Source: Marinoscillum sp964351625
GTDB taxonomy: Bacteria; Bacteroidota; Bacteroidia; Cytophagales; Cyclobacteriaceae
Assembly (NCBI GenBank): GCA_964351625.1
Contig: CAYGOV010000007.1
Coordinates: 1 to 64,000, forward strand
Direction: 5' to 3'
Length of the DNA: 64,000 nt
Shown: piece after piece, positions 54,369-62,991 of the stretch
Numbering within the stretch: position 1 is the stretch's first letter
How the letters are laid out: each line of letters opens with the position of its first letter
Translations under genes and position numbers: made by a program
The notes under the pieces: generated by a model
Database searches by the model: none
Seen by the model: the letters and a program-made list of their open reading frames with translations, nothing else
What the model was told of the DNA's origin: nothing

Positions 54369-54815
54369 TTACCGCTGATCGTCCGGCGGTGTATCACCGC
54401 TAGGTCTTTGTTGCCTGTTTTGTCGATTGGATTTGAGCATCTCTTCATACTTCGCAAACTGAGTTTCACTCAAAATATCTTTCAATAATAAATCCTTCTC
54501 CTTCCTCAAGCCTTGCATTGTTTCTCGCATTCCCTCACGGTTACCAGTGGATCGTGCTTCTTCCATTTTTTCTTTCACGGTGACGCCAAACTCATCATAA
54601 ACAGCATCGATTAGGAGTTTCTGGTCTGCCGATAGATCATCAATACTCTTATAAAGTGCCAGCTTTTCCCTAGTCAATTGTTCGGAAGGATCACGCGGTG
54701 GTCCACCTTGACCTCCCCCTTGAGGACCACCTTGTCTTGGTCCTGGTTGCGCAAACACACTTGTTGTTATTAACATGATGAAAGACAATAGTCCGAAAAT
54801 TTTCAAATGTTTCAT
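54369..54815 (-). CDS. Secreted Spy/CpxP-like protein
   Basis: 148 aa. A signal peptide (to about FAQ) is followed by a Gly/Pro/Gln-rich linker (PGPRQGGPQGGGQGGPP, about 23-42) and an all-helical charged region (about 45-125). That region has LTREKLALYKSIDDLSADQK and LRKEKDLLLKDILSETQF, the LTxxQ-like helices of Spy/CpxP-type periplasmic chaperone-like proteins. It ends in a Gln/Arg/Pro-rich tail (RQNRQQRPSGDTPPDDQR). It is directly upstream of the TonB-barrel gene, so it may assist barrel folding; this is inference. Family membership is moderate confidence. Confidence 0.72.
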   Translation of the reverse strand: MKHLKIFGLLSFIMLITTSVFAQPGPRQGGPQGGGQGGPPRDPSEQLTREKLALYKSIDDLSADQKLLIDAVYDEFGVTVKEKMEEARSTGNREGMRETMQGLRKEKDLLLKDILSETQFAKYEEMLKSNRQNRQQRPSGDTPPDDQR

Positions 54816-54952
54816 TATGAATTTATTTTAAGAATGTAGAATGAAAATCCAACTGAGCTAGAAACTTAGCACTAAGATTAATCACTTAGATGCACACAGC
54901 AGAAGGAACTTGCGGTGGACTTATAATAAATTAACGAATGGAATTAAATGAA

Positions 54953-55609
54953 TCAGGAGAACTCCTTCTTCAATCTATAAATATCCTCAATTAGGCGTGC
55001 CATCTCTAGTGGAATGGTGCCATTGTAAACACCACGTAGATGACCTTCAGGATCTACCAAAACAATGTTTTCTGTATGTAAAAAATCAGCTTCATCAGTC
55101 ACCCTCTTGCCAAAACCTTCATCGGCGAAATATGAATTCCGAGCCAAGGAATAAATCTCAGGTTTTTCTCCTGTGACGAGGTGCCACTTCCCACTTTTTA
55201 CACCTTTCTCCATTGCGTAAGTTTTAAGGGCAGCAACACTGTCTACCCACGGCATCACCGTGTGCGAGATCAACAGTACCGAATCATCAGTAATAAATTC
55301 AGCCTGTACTCTTTCGAGATTTGCAGTCATTCGCGGACAGACCGATGGGCAAATGGTAAAGAAAAAATTGGCAACATAGATTTTACCTGAAAGGGAATCA
55401 TTGTTGACCAAAACTCCTTCTTGATTAGTGAATTCAAAAGGAGCTATTCGATGTAAATCGTCGGGTACATCCTCCGAATCTATCCAAACTGGAGTGAACG
55501 TAGCGTCGATATAATAGGGTAACATGACCTCTCCAGTTTGCCTTTTGGTGCATCCAAAAGCAAAAATCATAAAGGCAATACAAAGAATTTTAAGGCTTGA
55601 CATAAGCAT
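54953..55609 (-). CDS. SCO1/SenC family lipoprotein
   Basis: 218 aa. A thioredoxin-fold copper-binding protein that helps assemble the CuA site of cytochrome oxidase. The lipobox (IFAFGC, Cys about 20) anchors it in the periplasmic face. Key residues are intact: CPSVCP (about 87-92) and the His in ADFLHTENIVLVDPEG (about 175). It follows the MORN-like gene with a 20-bp overlap (start ATG 55609; ATG 55603 gives a 14-bp overlap). It is the third gene of the YHYH-MORN-SCO operon. Confidence 0.93.
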   Translation of the reverse strand: MLMSSLKILCIAFMIFAFGCTKRQTGEVMLPYYIDATFTPVWIDSEDVPDDLHRIAPFEFTNQEGVLVNNDSLSGKIYVANFFFTICPSVCPRMTANLERVQAEFITDDSVLLISHTVMPWVDSVAALKTYAMEKGVKSGKWHLVTGEKPEIYSLARNSYFADEGFGKRVTDEADFLHTENIVLVDPEGHLRGVYNGTIPLEMARLIEDIYRLKKEFS

Positions 55610-56183
55610 CTGCTACCAGCGGTTTTACTTGCTCATCTTCTGTATCAATGTTTTTACACCTTTTAAGACCAATTAACCCATAACGCCTTCCATCCTCTCG
55701 AATCACATAATTGGAACGTAGTTTCCCATCAGAGCGATAGGTCTGCTGAAGTCCGAAGGGTTGGCCATTTTCATAATTAAATAATGTAGCCACCTGACCT
55801 GATTCATACCATTCCGTATGTGTTCCAATGTTCACTCCATGATCAAAATGATACTCAAATTGCTTTGCTCCTGATTCATAAAAACCGACATGATTACCAT
55901 GCTTTTCTCCTACTTTATACAATCGCTCATATTCCAAAGATCCATCAGAATAATAGGCCTTACTTACACCCTCCCGCAATCCATTGAGAAAGGAAATATC
56001 AAATTTTAACCTGCTATTTTCGTAATATTCCACTACGTGACCAGAGAATGGCGCGTCTTCAAATGTGGTAATTTGTGCTGGATGAAAATGTAGGGCGGCA
56101 TCACTCCGCAATACCGTTTGATCGGGTATCGCGGAGCAGCCTGCCGTCACAACCAGCACTATTAATATTTTAAAAAGCTTCAT
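55590..56183 (-). CDS. MORN-repeat (YwqK-like) lipoprotein
   Basis: 197 aa. A lipobox (VTAGC, Cys about 16) is followed by about five MORN-type repeats of 23-24 aa with the pattern xYYENSRLKFDISFLNGLREG, YYSDGSLEYERLYKVGEKHG, FYESGAKQFEYHFDHGVNIG, WYESGQVATLFNYENGQPFG and TYRSDGKLRSNYVIREDGRR. Such repeats (also called YwqK 'antitoxin' in annotation, though without toxin neighbours here) form beta-hairpins that bind lipids or proteins. The start ATG directly follows the stop of the YHYH gene, and the 3' end overlaps SCO. A shared function with SCO and YHYH proteins is inferred. Confidence 0.85.
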   Translation of the reverse strand: MKLFKILIVLVVTAGCSAIPDQTVLRSDAALHFHPAQITTFEDAPFSGHVVEYYENSRLKFDISFLNGLREGVSKAYYSDGSLEYERLYKVGEKHGNHVGFYESGAKQFEYHFDHGVNIGTHTEWYESGQVATLFNYENGQPFGLQQTYRSDGKLRSNYVIREDGRRYGLIGLKRCKNIDTEDEQVKPLVADAYVKP

Positions 56184-57002
56184 TTATTTTGTGATCGTAC
56201 CTGGCGTACCGTAAAATCCATCACCATTGATCCAAGGAAGCTCATCTGTGACATGATAGTGATAGATGCCATCTGGAAATTCTGCGGTGGCGCTCACATG
56301 ACCGTGAAAGTCATCCAAATCATTATTGGACAATCTTACATTATTTTCTACTGGGCCATACACTGGAAAGCCATCCAAAAGCAGTCCGAGGAAGGCATCA
56401 TCGTTTAATTTTTCGGTCAGATAAACGGGCTCAATGTGGTAGTGGTAATTGCCGCCTTGCGCTGGATGACCTTCATACTGATCAAAAGTATTCAGCTCTT
56501 CTAAGATGTCATCACCAGGAGCGGCAGCCTGATTGAAAAAGGCCACGCTATTTACAGACACACCCATCGGGCCCATAGGAGTAGTGCTTTTGGTTGCCGC
56601 TTCGGTAGGATATCTTGGAATCTTATAAACGTGATTCTGAGCTTGAATGCTATTTGGGTTTTTCTTGAAATCTGGATTATTTGGCTCATCATATGCTTCA
56701 TATAGTGCATTAATTTGAGCATAGTACATACTCTTATGATCTGGCTGATTCGTAGAAGTAATCGTGATAATATCATCTCCAACCACTATATCGAGAGCTG
56801 TACTATTGTAGAATTTTTCTACGAGAATACTGATATCTATTTTCTGAGTTTCTCCTTTTCCCTCCTGTTCTTCTTCCTCCTCCATTTCCTCTTCTTCCTT
56901 TTCTACCTCATCAGTTTCATCTATGGCGTCTGTGCATGCACTGAGTGAAAATGAGAAAAGGAATATTAAAATAGCATACAATGTTTGTTTGGTATTTTTC
57001 AT
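56184..57002 (-). CDS. YHYH-domain lipoprotein
   Basis: 272 aa. The lipobox SLSAC (Cys about 23) is followed by a long acidic linker (about 30-52, mostly Glu) and a YHYH domain. The domain has the motif YHYHIEPVYLTEKL, GLLLDGFPVYGPVE, GHVSATAEFPDGIYHYHVT and GFYGTPGTI. The YHYH motif occurs twice with clustered His, suggesting metal binding, but I know of no demonstrated reaction for the family. It is the first gene of the YHYH-MORN-SCO operon; the stop abuts the next ATG. A link to copper handling or oxidase assembly is inference. Confidence 0.88.
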   Translation of the reverse strand: MKNTKQTLYAILIFLFSFSLSACTDAIDETDEVEKEEEEMEEEEEQEGKGETQKIDISILVEKFYNSTALDIVVGDDIITITSTNQPDHKSMYYAQINALYEAYDEPNNPDFKKNPNSIQAQNHVYKIPRYPTEAATKSTTPMGPMGVSVNSVAFFNQAAAPGDDILEELNTFDQYEGHPAQGGNYHYHIEPVYLTEKLNDDAFLGLLLDGFPVYGPVENNVRLSNNDLDDFHGHVSATAEFPDGIYHYHVTDELPWINGDGFYGTPGTITK

Positions 57003-57061
57003 CTTGTTGGTATTTTGTTCTCAATGAATGAAACGAACAAATCAAAAAATACCCTACTAAC

Positions 57062-57088
57062 AAAAAAAAGACGTGATCAAATCACGTC
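57062..57088 (-). terminator. Terminator of the four-repeat protein gene
   Basis: GACGTGAT (57070-57077) pairs with ATCACGTC (57081-57088) around CAA. On the minus strand it is followed by TTTTTTTTG. Confidence 0.88.
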
Positions 57089-57115
57089 CTTCGGAATTAT
57101 AAGCTTAGGATTCTA

Positions 57116-58840
57116 CTACTCAGCTTTTAAAATTCTAATACCATATGATTGCGGATCATTTGGAGGATCTGCATTCCAATCTCTGAAAGAATGAGATCCA
57201 TCAGTTTCAAAGTAAACTCGATATTGACCTGCCTCTAATTTCAAACTAGTGGTTACCATTCTGTTTTTCTTGGCGCCACCAGCATTCTCAGTATCATAAT
57301 AATCCATCTCCCAAATAGTCCTGCCTGATTTCATATCATTGATCCATCCGAAATCATGCATTCTGCCATCACTACCTTCCCCAAGCGCAATTACAGTTAT
57401 TGTGGTTGCTTTATCTAAAGTGAATTCTCTTTTCTCATAAGCATCATCACCGAGCATGACTATCTCCATAATTACATTTTTAGCCAAATAAGACTCAGGG
57501 TCAAACGTTTTGATTGCGTTCATATCAGACTCCTTAGTGGCATAAATAGATAAACCCCAAAGTTCTGGCTCGTCTGGCTCATTGGCATTCCAATAATCGT
57601 ATGAATGTGATCCGTCTGTTGCGTAATAAGCGATGTAATCACCCTTGTCAAGGTTTATAACACCTTCGTACTTTCTGTTTTTATTGGCTCCACCAGCACT
57701 TTCAGTGCGATAGCCTTTCATTTTCCAAACAACATCTCGTGTTTTAGCATTCACTATCCATCCATAGTCAGCCATTTTTTCTTCATCATCGTCACCTTCA
57801 CCTATACAAAGCAGTCTTACATCCATCCTCTTCTCTACTGAGAAGCCTTTCGACTCAAGCTTATTATTTCTCACCTCCACTAATTCCACAAGTGGAGCTA
57901 TGGTTTTGGGTGGATTATATGCAGCGAAATTCTTTTCATCCGTAGCACTTGCAGGCGTGAGTGTCACTCCCCAAAACATAGGATCATCTGGCGGCAAAGA
58001 ATTCCACTTCTCGAAAGAATGTGAATCATCAGTTCTGTAAACCAATTTATAACTGCCCTTAGGGAGAGTAATACGCTCTTTAAGTTTTAGGTTTTTTTCC
58101 GCTCCACCCGCAAAACTGGTATTGCGATAATTCATCTTAAATACTCTTTCATTAGTGACCATATCCTGAATCCACGCATAGTCATATAGTTCTTGCTTTT
58201 GGCCCTCGCCTAAAGCATAAAGATGAATATCTGTCGGTGCAGTAAGGTTGAAGCCCTGCTCGTATTTCTCATCATTTTCTGCTTTCACAAAATAGAGTTT
58301 AGCACTTTTCAGTTTTTTATCCAGCACCGTTTCTATGTTAAGTTCAGAAAGTCCGCTGGCATCCAGACTGATATTCAATTCCTCTTGAATGCTTCTTCTG
58401 AATTTTTCTTTAGTTCGAGAATCAAATACGTCATTGATCACATCGTCCAAAGAATTGACGGTCCAGTTGTTGTTCCAGCTACGATTGTTATAGGCGCCAG
58501 CCCAGTAGAGTTCATATGTACCAGCTTTTAAAGGCACTTCCAGATTAAAATCAAAAATGCCATCAGTGCGTTTAAAATCACGGTCCTTTACCTCATCGAA
58601 AAGATGCCAAACAACCTCCCTTGTTTCTGAGTCTAAAATCCAGCCATAATAAAACAACAGTCTACCATCGTCATGGAAAACGCCTCCTGAGCCTTTAACA
58701 TTAATTTTTTGATCGTTGGATAATTTGAACGCCTTTATACTGACGTCATTCGGATTAACATCCCCAGTTGTCAAACGCTGGGCAAAGACATTGGTAGTCA
58801 GCCCTGCTAGGATTGAAAGTAATAGTAAAATTGATTTCAT
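57116..58840 (-). CDS. Secreted four-repeat protein of unrecognised family
   Basis: About 574 aa from ATG 58840 (MKSILLLLSILAGLTTNVFAQ, a clear signal peptide). The longest frame adds 19 residues from 58897 with no signal value. The mature part has four homologous repeats of 105-125 aa, at roughly 35-145, 205-310, 330-440 and 455-574. Each begins F-x-L-x-K...I-x-V-x-A-L-G-E-G, contains a D-(Y/F)-(A/G)-W-I core, then AGGAxKNR, and in repeats 2-4 closes with TDGSHS(F/Y)xxWNxxxPxxPxxWG. Repeat 1 is diverged. No known enzyme motif or sorting tail. The shared WNxxxPDxP motif suggests a new ligand-binding beta domain. It is monocistronic. Confidence 0.75.
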   Translation of the reverse strand: MKSILLLLSILAGLTTNVFAQRLTTGDVNPNDVSIKAFKLSNDQKINVKGSGGVFHDDGRLLFYYGWILDSETREVVWHLFDEVKDRDFKRTDGIFDFNLEVPLKAGTYELYWAGAYNNRSWNNNWTVNSLDDVINDVFDSRTKEKFRRSIQEELNISLDASGLSELNIETVLDKKLKSAKLYFVKAENDEKYEQGFNLTAPTDIHLYALGEGQKQELYDYAWIQDMVTNERVFKMNYRNTSFAGGAEKNLKLKERITLPKGSYKLVYRTDDSHSFEKWNSLPPDDPMFWGVTLTPASATDEKNFAAYNPPKTIAPLVELVEVRNNKLESKGFSVEKRMDVRLLCIGEGDDDEEKMADYGWIVNAKTRDVVWKMKGYRTESAGGANKNRKYEGVINLDKGDYIAYYATDGSHSYDYWNANEPDEPELWGLSIYATKESDMNAIKTFDPESYLAKNVIMEIVMLGDDAYEKREFTLDKATTITVIALGEGSDGRMHDFGWINDMKSGRTIWEMDYYDTENAGGAKKNRMVTTSLKLEAGQYRVYFETDGSHSFRDWNADPPNDPQSYGIRILKAE

Positions 58841-58983
58841 CAAGTTTTCAGTTTTTTTCAGTTGATCACCATATGCCAAATTTTGTGCCGATAGCATAAA
58901 TAGCCTCTGAAGCCGATAAACAAAGGTTTGTGTATTTAGCAGTGATCGTATACGAACAGAAGTGTGCGGCTTTCGTACACTAA

Positions 58984-59862
58984 TTACAGTCTACTCTTCA
59001 CCAATTGGAAGAATGCAATCCTTGCTTTGGTATTCAGCATACCATGGAAGAAATGACGGATGGCACTAAAAAATTTACCATTTGCTAATTCTTGAGTAGA
59101 CAAGAGCAACATCAAATAGCCTATTTCAAATGGCGTCTTCAGATATCCGCAAGAAATAGCCTTCCGATAAAAGACTTGCTTGGCATATGAGGTTTGATTT
59201 GGGGCTGGGCTGATTCGATAACTAGCCAATATTGTATCTGAGGCATGAAATTTCAAACTGGCATTTCGCAATTCCCAGCAAAACATGCGATCTTCACCAT
59301 ATTCTAAAGCCTCTTCGAATCGCTGATTTTTCAGACGCTCTGTTCTAAAAAGCATGGCATGTATAGCAGGCTGATAAAGAAGGAAATACTCCGAGCTAGT
59401 AATTGGTGAATGGTGATATTGGTTCGTTAGCTCATCAAAACGCTTCTCCAATTCGGCAAAAGACCTACTACCATTTCCTCCGTCAATCAACTTAGTCTTA
59501 CCTATCAATACATCAACATCTCGGTGATTAGTCATAAAATCTACCGCTGGTTTCAAGGCATTATTTCCCAGGCAATCATCCGAATCTAAGAAAACAACGA
59601 ACTCGCCAGTTGCAATCTCTAATCCTCGATTTCTTGAATAGGAAACGCCCCTATTTTGATCATTTTTAATCAAAGTAACTGAGTCATAATTTGCGCAAAG
59701 CTTACTTATGAACTCTGATGAATTGTCTAGAGAGGAATCATCAATCACTATAATCTCCATGCCTGATATTCCTTGATCAATTATAGAGTCAAGCGCTTGT
59801 GCTAAAAATTCCACACGATTATGCACAGGGACAATTACAGAAATAGAGGTTTGGACAGACAT
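58984..59862 (-). CDS. Family 2 glycosyltransferase
   Basis: 292 aa. A GT-A fold glycosyltransferase with ISVIVPVHNRVEFL (N-terminus), IIVIDDSSLDNSSEFI and VVFLDSDDCLG, the metal-binding D-x-D region (here DSDD, about 98-101). GEDRMFCWELRNA is the typical C-terminal acceptor/catalytic segment. The hydrophobic C-terminus may associate with the membrane. It is a lone gene, not in a polysaccharide cluster, so donor and acceptor are unknown. Confidence 0.9.
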   Translation of the reverse strand: MSVQTSISVIVPVHNRVEFLAQALDSIIDQGISGMEIIVIDDSSLDNSSEFISKLCANYDSVTLIKNDQNRGVSYSRNRGLEIATGEFVVFLDSDDCLGNNALKPAVDFMTNHRDVDVLIGKTKLIDGGNGSRSFAELEKRFDELTNQYHHSPITSSEYFLLYQPAIHAMLFRTERLKNQRFEEALEYGEDRMFCWELRNASLKFHASDTILASYRISPAPNQTSYAKQVFYRKAISCGYLKTPFEIGYLMLLLSTQELANGKFFSAIRHFFHGMLNTKARIAFFQLVKSRL

Positions 59863-59949
59863 AATGCTTCACATATTTAATCAATTGGCAAAAGCCAAAA
59901 TACAATTCCTCGAACTTTATCAATCTAGATAAGCTTTGGTTATTTTCGG

Positions 59950-61599
59950 ATGCTAAACCAAAAAATGCCTGAATCAGAGAAGATCATATTGCCACCTAAG
60001 TACTATTTGGATTACTTCCAATACCTCTTGGATTTCGTCCAAAAAGGATCAGCGCATCTCATAGGTGACCCTGAGCAGAACTTTATAGCTTCTTGGGACT
60101 CATTGAGCGAAGATGGCAAATGTCTCCTTGTCAGAATGCTAAACCGAAAAGGTGATTTTTTCCGACTGGATAAATTCAGCTATGAAGAAATAACCAACAT
60201 CCCTCAGGCTGCGGATGAATTGAGGGCAAACGAGCTCATTACAAGTGACCTTACACTTGATCCAATCATTTTCAATCTTTTTACAAAAGCAGAATTACAT
60301 CAAATGTATCCCAGACGTGATTTTCAGGTGCGAAGAAAAGAGGAAATCTTGATGGAGCTAGCAGAGGAAAACAACCCCGAAGATTATTTGATAGCGAAGG
60401 AGTCCTACCCAATTGTACAAGTCCTAAACATCGATCAGATAGACTATTTGAAAATGCTCTTTTTTGGACACACCTATGGCATGATGACTGAGTTCGTCAT
60501 AAGGGATATTGGCAATGTGAAGCTAGAAAATCTAGATAATCATGAGTTCATGCCTTGGTTTGAATCCGAGCCAGAGGCACGAGCGGTCTTTGAACTGTAC
60601 CGATGGAATAGAGCCATCAAGCAGGCTTTCCAAGTACTGCTACCTGAAGAAATATTGGTCATCTGCGATCAAGTCACTTGGAAACAATTGCTGTCTTTCA
60701 AGGCAGCTAAGAAAATTGGTGATAAGCTGATGCTCCACCTCGGCGAATACTTTGAAAAGTCGGCCATGTTGGAAGCTGCCTTAGCTTATTACAGCTTTAC
60801 AGAAAAGCACCCCTCACGCGAGCGCCGCATTCGAATATTGGAGAAAATGGAAGATCATCAAGGTGCAAAGGCACTTGCTGCCAAGACCACTTCAGAAGCG
60901 AGCAATGCCTCTGAACAGATATTTGCGAATGATTTTTTGGCCAAAAAAGGCAAAAGAACCAATCGAAGCACAACTACCAAAATCAAAGAAAGTCTTGAAA
61001 TAACCATCCAGAAACCAGAAGAAGGACGAGTCGAAGCTCACGCATTATCCTATTTCGCTAATGAAGGTTATGATGGTATCCATGCGGAAAATTATCTCTG
61101 GCGAGCATTGTTCGGTTTGATTTTTTGGGAGGAGCTCTTTGACCCTAAGCATTCAGCTTTTCACCATCCGCTTCAGCGTATGCCTAGTGACCTTCACAGC
61201 AAAGATTTCTATGTGAAGCGTGGTGAAGTACTATCCGAAAAACTAGATAGATTCAAAGACCGCAAAAAGCTACTCCGCCATATCTTGAAAGTGTATGAAA
61301 CCAAAAATGGTATAAATAACTACTTAGTGAGCTGGCATGAGTTATTATTGCCCACGCTAAATATTTGCATCTCCAGATTACCCCTAAAGGCCCTCAAACA
61401 AGTAATGCTGGAAATGGCCAAAAACCTAAAAGACAATAGCGCTGGCTTTCCTGATTTATTCATTTGGAACGACTCCACCTATCACTTCTATGAAATCAAG
61501 TCCCCTAATGATCACCTCTCCTCACAACAACTTTTCTGGATTGAATTTTTGAATGCTCAAAAAATCCATGCGGAAATCTTGCGCATCAAGTACACCTAA
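59950..61599 (+). CDS. FAN1-like VRR-NUC domain nuclease
   Basis: 549 aa. The C-terminal VRR-NUC domain (about 430-549) has the PD-(D/E)xK core GFPDLFIWN and YHFYEIKSPNDHLSSQQ. The N-terminal half is helical, with ILPPKYYLDYFQYLLDFV at the start and a SAP/TPR-like middle, matching the FAN1 (FANCD2-associated nuclease) family in bacteria. FAN1 is a structure-specific nuclease for DNA crosslink repair. The active-site residues are present. The start could also be ATG 59965 (MPESEK). It is divergent from the GT2 gene and stands alone. Confidence 0.88.
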   Translation: MLNQKMPESEKIILPPKYYLDYFQYLLDFVQKGSAHLIGDPEQNFIASWDSLSEDGKCLLVRMLNRKGDFFRLDKFSYEEITNIPQAADELRANELITSDLTLDPIIFNLFTKAELHQMYPRRDFQVRRKEEILMELAEENNPEDYLIAKESYPIVQVLNIDQIDYLKMLFFGHTYGMMTEFVIRDIGNVKLENLDNHEFMPWFESEPEARAVFELYRWNRAIKQAFQVLLPEEILVICDQVTWKQLLSFKAAKKIGDKLMLHLGEYFEKSAMLEAALAYYSFTEKHPSRERRIRILEKMEDHQGAKALAAKTTSEASNASEQIFANDFLAKKGKRTNRSTTTKIKESLEITIQKPEEGRVEAHALSYFANEGYDGIHAENYLWRALFGLIFWEELFDPKHSAFHHPLQRMPSDLHSKDFYVKRGEVLSEKLDRFKDRKKLLRHILKVYETKNGINNYLVSWHELLLPTLNICISRLPLKALKQVMLEMAKNLKDNSAGFPDLFIWNDSTYHFYEIKSPNDHLSSQQLFWIEFLNAQKIHAEILRIKYT

Positions 61600-61679
61600 A
61601 AAGATATTTTCAAGAAAAACTCTTTGTGCTTTTAGACGGCTATATTTTCTTTCTAAATTAAGGTCTTAACCTTGAAACT

Positions 61680-62951
61680 ATGAAAATAATGATGCTCGGC
61701 TGGGAATACCCTCCCAATATCACCGGAGGACTTGGGGTAGCAAGTCAAGGTATCTCTGAAGGTCTAGCAAAAAAGGGCAATGATGTCACTTTCTTCTTAC
61801 CAAAAAAAACCGCCAAGCAAGTAAGCAAATCAGTGCATATCATGGGAGCATCTGATATGAAACCCGATTTTACATATTGGAAGGCTGAGAAAAAATACGA
61901 GGAAGTAATCCATGAAGTGGAAATAGGAAAACTACTAGTCCCCTATCTGCCTCCGCAGGCTTTTCAAATCAGTAAACAGAAAAAAAAGGTGATATCAAAG
62001 CTAGAGTCAACCGAGGAGTCTGACCTTCTAGAAAAAATCATTTTGACTGGTGAGTACAATGAAAATCTTCATGCTGAATTGGTGAAATATGCGCTCCTCG
62101 CCGTACAAGCCTCTCTTGACCTGAAGCCTGAAATTATTCATGCGCATGATTGGGTCACCTTCAGAGCGGGAAGAATGGTGAAAAAAATCACAGGAATGCC
62201 TCTTTGCCTTCATGTGCATAGTACAGAATACGATCGAAACGGAATGTACGCGCAGCCCTTTGTGATAGAAGAAGAGCAAAAGGGACTCGATGATGCAGAT
62301 AAGATTTTTTGCGTAAGCGAAAAACTCAAAGAAACAGTTGTATCTAAATACAAAATCGATCCAAATAAAATCACTGTTGTCGCAAATGCGCTAAACCTTA
62401 AAAGCAATCCAACGAAGAAGAATCACACGCCGAATCATATCGCTTTCGTTGGGCGACTGACGCATCAAAAAAGTCCAGCTACTTTTATTGATATAGCAAG
62501 AGAGATGATTTCAAGAGGTCATGACTTCAAGTTTACGATGATTGGAGATGGTTATCTCATGGACCAGCTCAAACAAAAAATAGTAGGCACCAGCTTTGAG
62601 AAACGAATCACTTTTACAGGATTTCTCGATCGACAAAAAGTACTAAGAAAATTGAATGATGTTGATCTCTTGATTATGCCTTCAAATTCAGAACCATTTG
62701 GTCTAGTGGCTTTGGAAGCGATACTGAAAGGAATCCCAGTTGCAGCGGCTAAAGGTTCTGGAATCAGTGAATTTATACCAAGCATACCAGAGGTAGATCT
62801 GTGGGATCTTTTTAGCTACAACAAGCTTGTAGAGCGCCTAATGACCAACATGAAATACAGGAATGAAATCATCAAGCTTTGCAGCAAAGAGGCTTCAAAA
62901 CTCTCTTGGAGCAATTCATCGAACGATATTTTAGAAACTTACAAAGGTTGA
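61680..62951 (+). CDS. Family 4 (GT4/GT5-like) glycosyltransferase
   Basis: 423 aa. A GT-B enzyme. The N-terminus MLGWEYPPNITGGLGVASQG is glycogen/starch-synthase-like (WExPP and GGLGV), the C-terminal Rossmann part has HIAFVGRLTHQKSP, and the nucleotide-sugar site is in SNSEPFGLVALEAI (about 336-348). The similarity of the N-terminus to glycogen synthase is common in GT4 of Bacteroidota. Donor likely UDP- or ADP-glucose; acceptor unknown. It is 40 bp ahead of the FAD oxidoreductase gene on the same strand. Confidence 0.9.
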   Translation: MKIMMLGWEYPPNITGGLGVASQGISEGLAKKGNDVTFFLPKKTAKQVSKSVHIMGASDMKPDFTYWKAEKKYEEVIHEVEIGKLLVPYLPPQAFQISKQKKKVISKLESTEESDLLEKIILTGEYNENLHAELVKYALLAVQASLDLKPEIIHAHDWVTFRAGRMVKKITGMPLCLHVHSTEYDRNGMYAQPFVIEEEQKGLDDADKIFCVSEKLKETVVSKYKIDPNKITVVANALNLKSNPTKKNHTPNHIAFVGRLTHQKSPATFIDIAREMISRGHDFKFTMIGDGYLMDQLKQKIVGTSFEKRITFTGFLDRQKVLRKLNDVDLLIMPSNSEPFGLVALEAILKGIPVAAAKGSGISEFIPSIPEVDLWDLFSYNKLVERLMTNMKYRNEIIKLCSKEASKLSWSNSSNDILETYKG

Positions 62952-62991
62952 TAGCGCTGAAAATAATTATCAAAAGACCTCCCCTTCTCCC

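Noticed and set aside
55590..56183. MORN/YwqK-type protein as an antitoxin
   Set aside because: No toxin-like partner is adjacent, and it carries a lipobox and sits in an SCO operon; the antitoxin label is an annotation convention.
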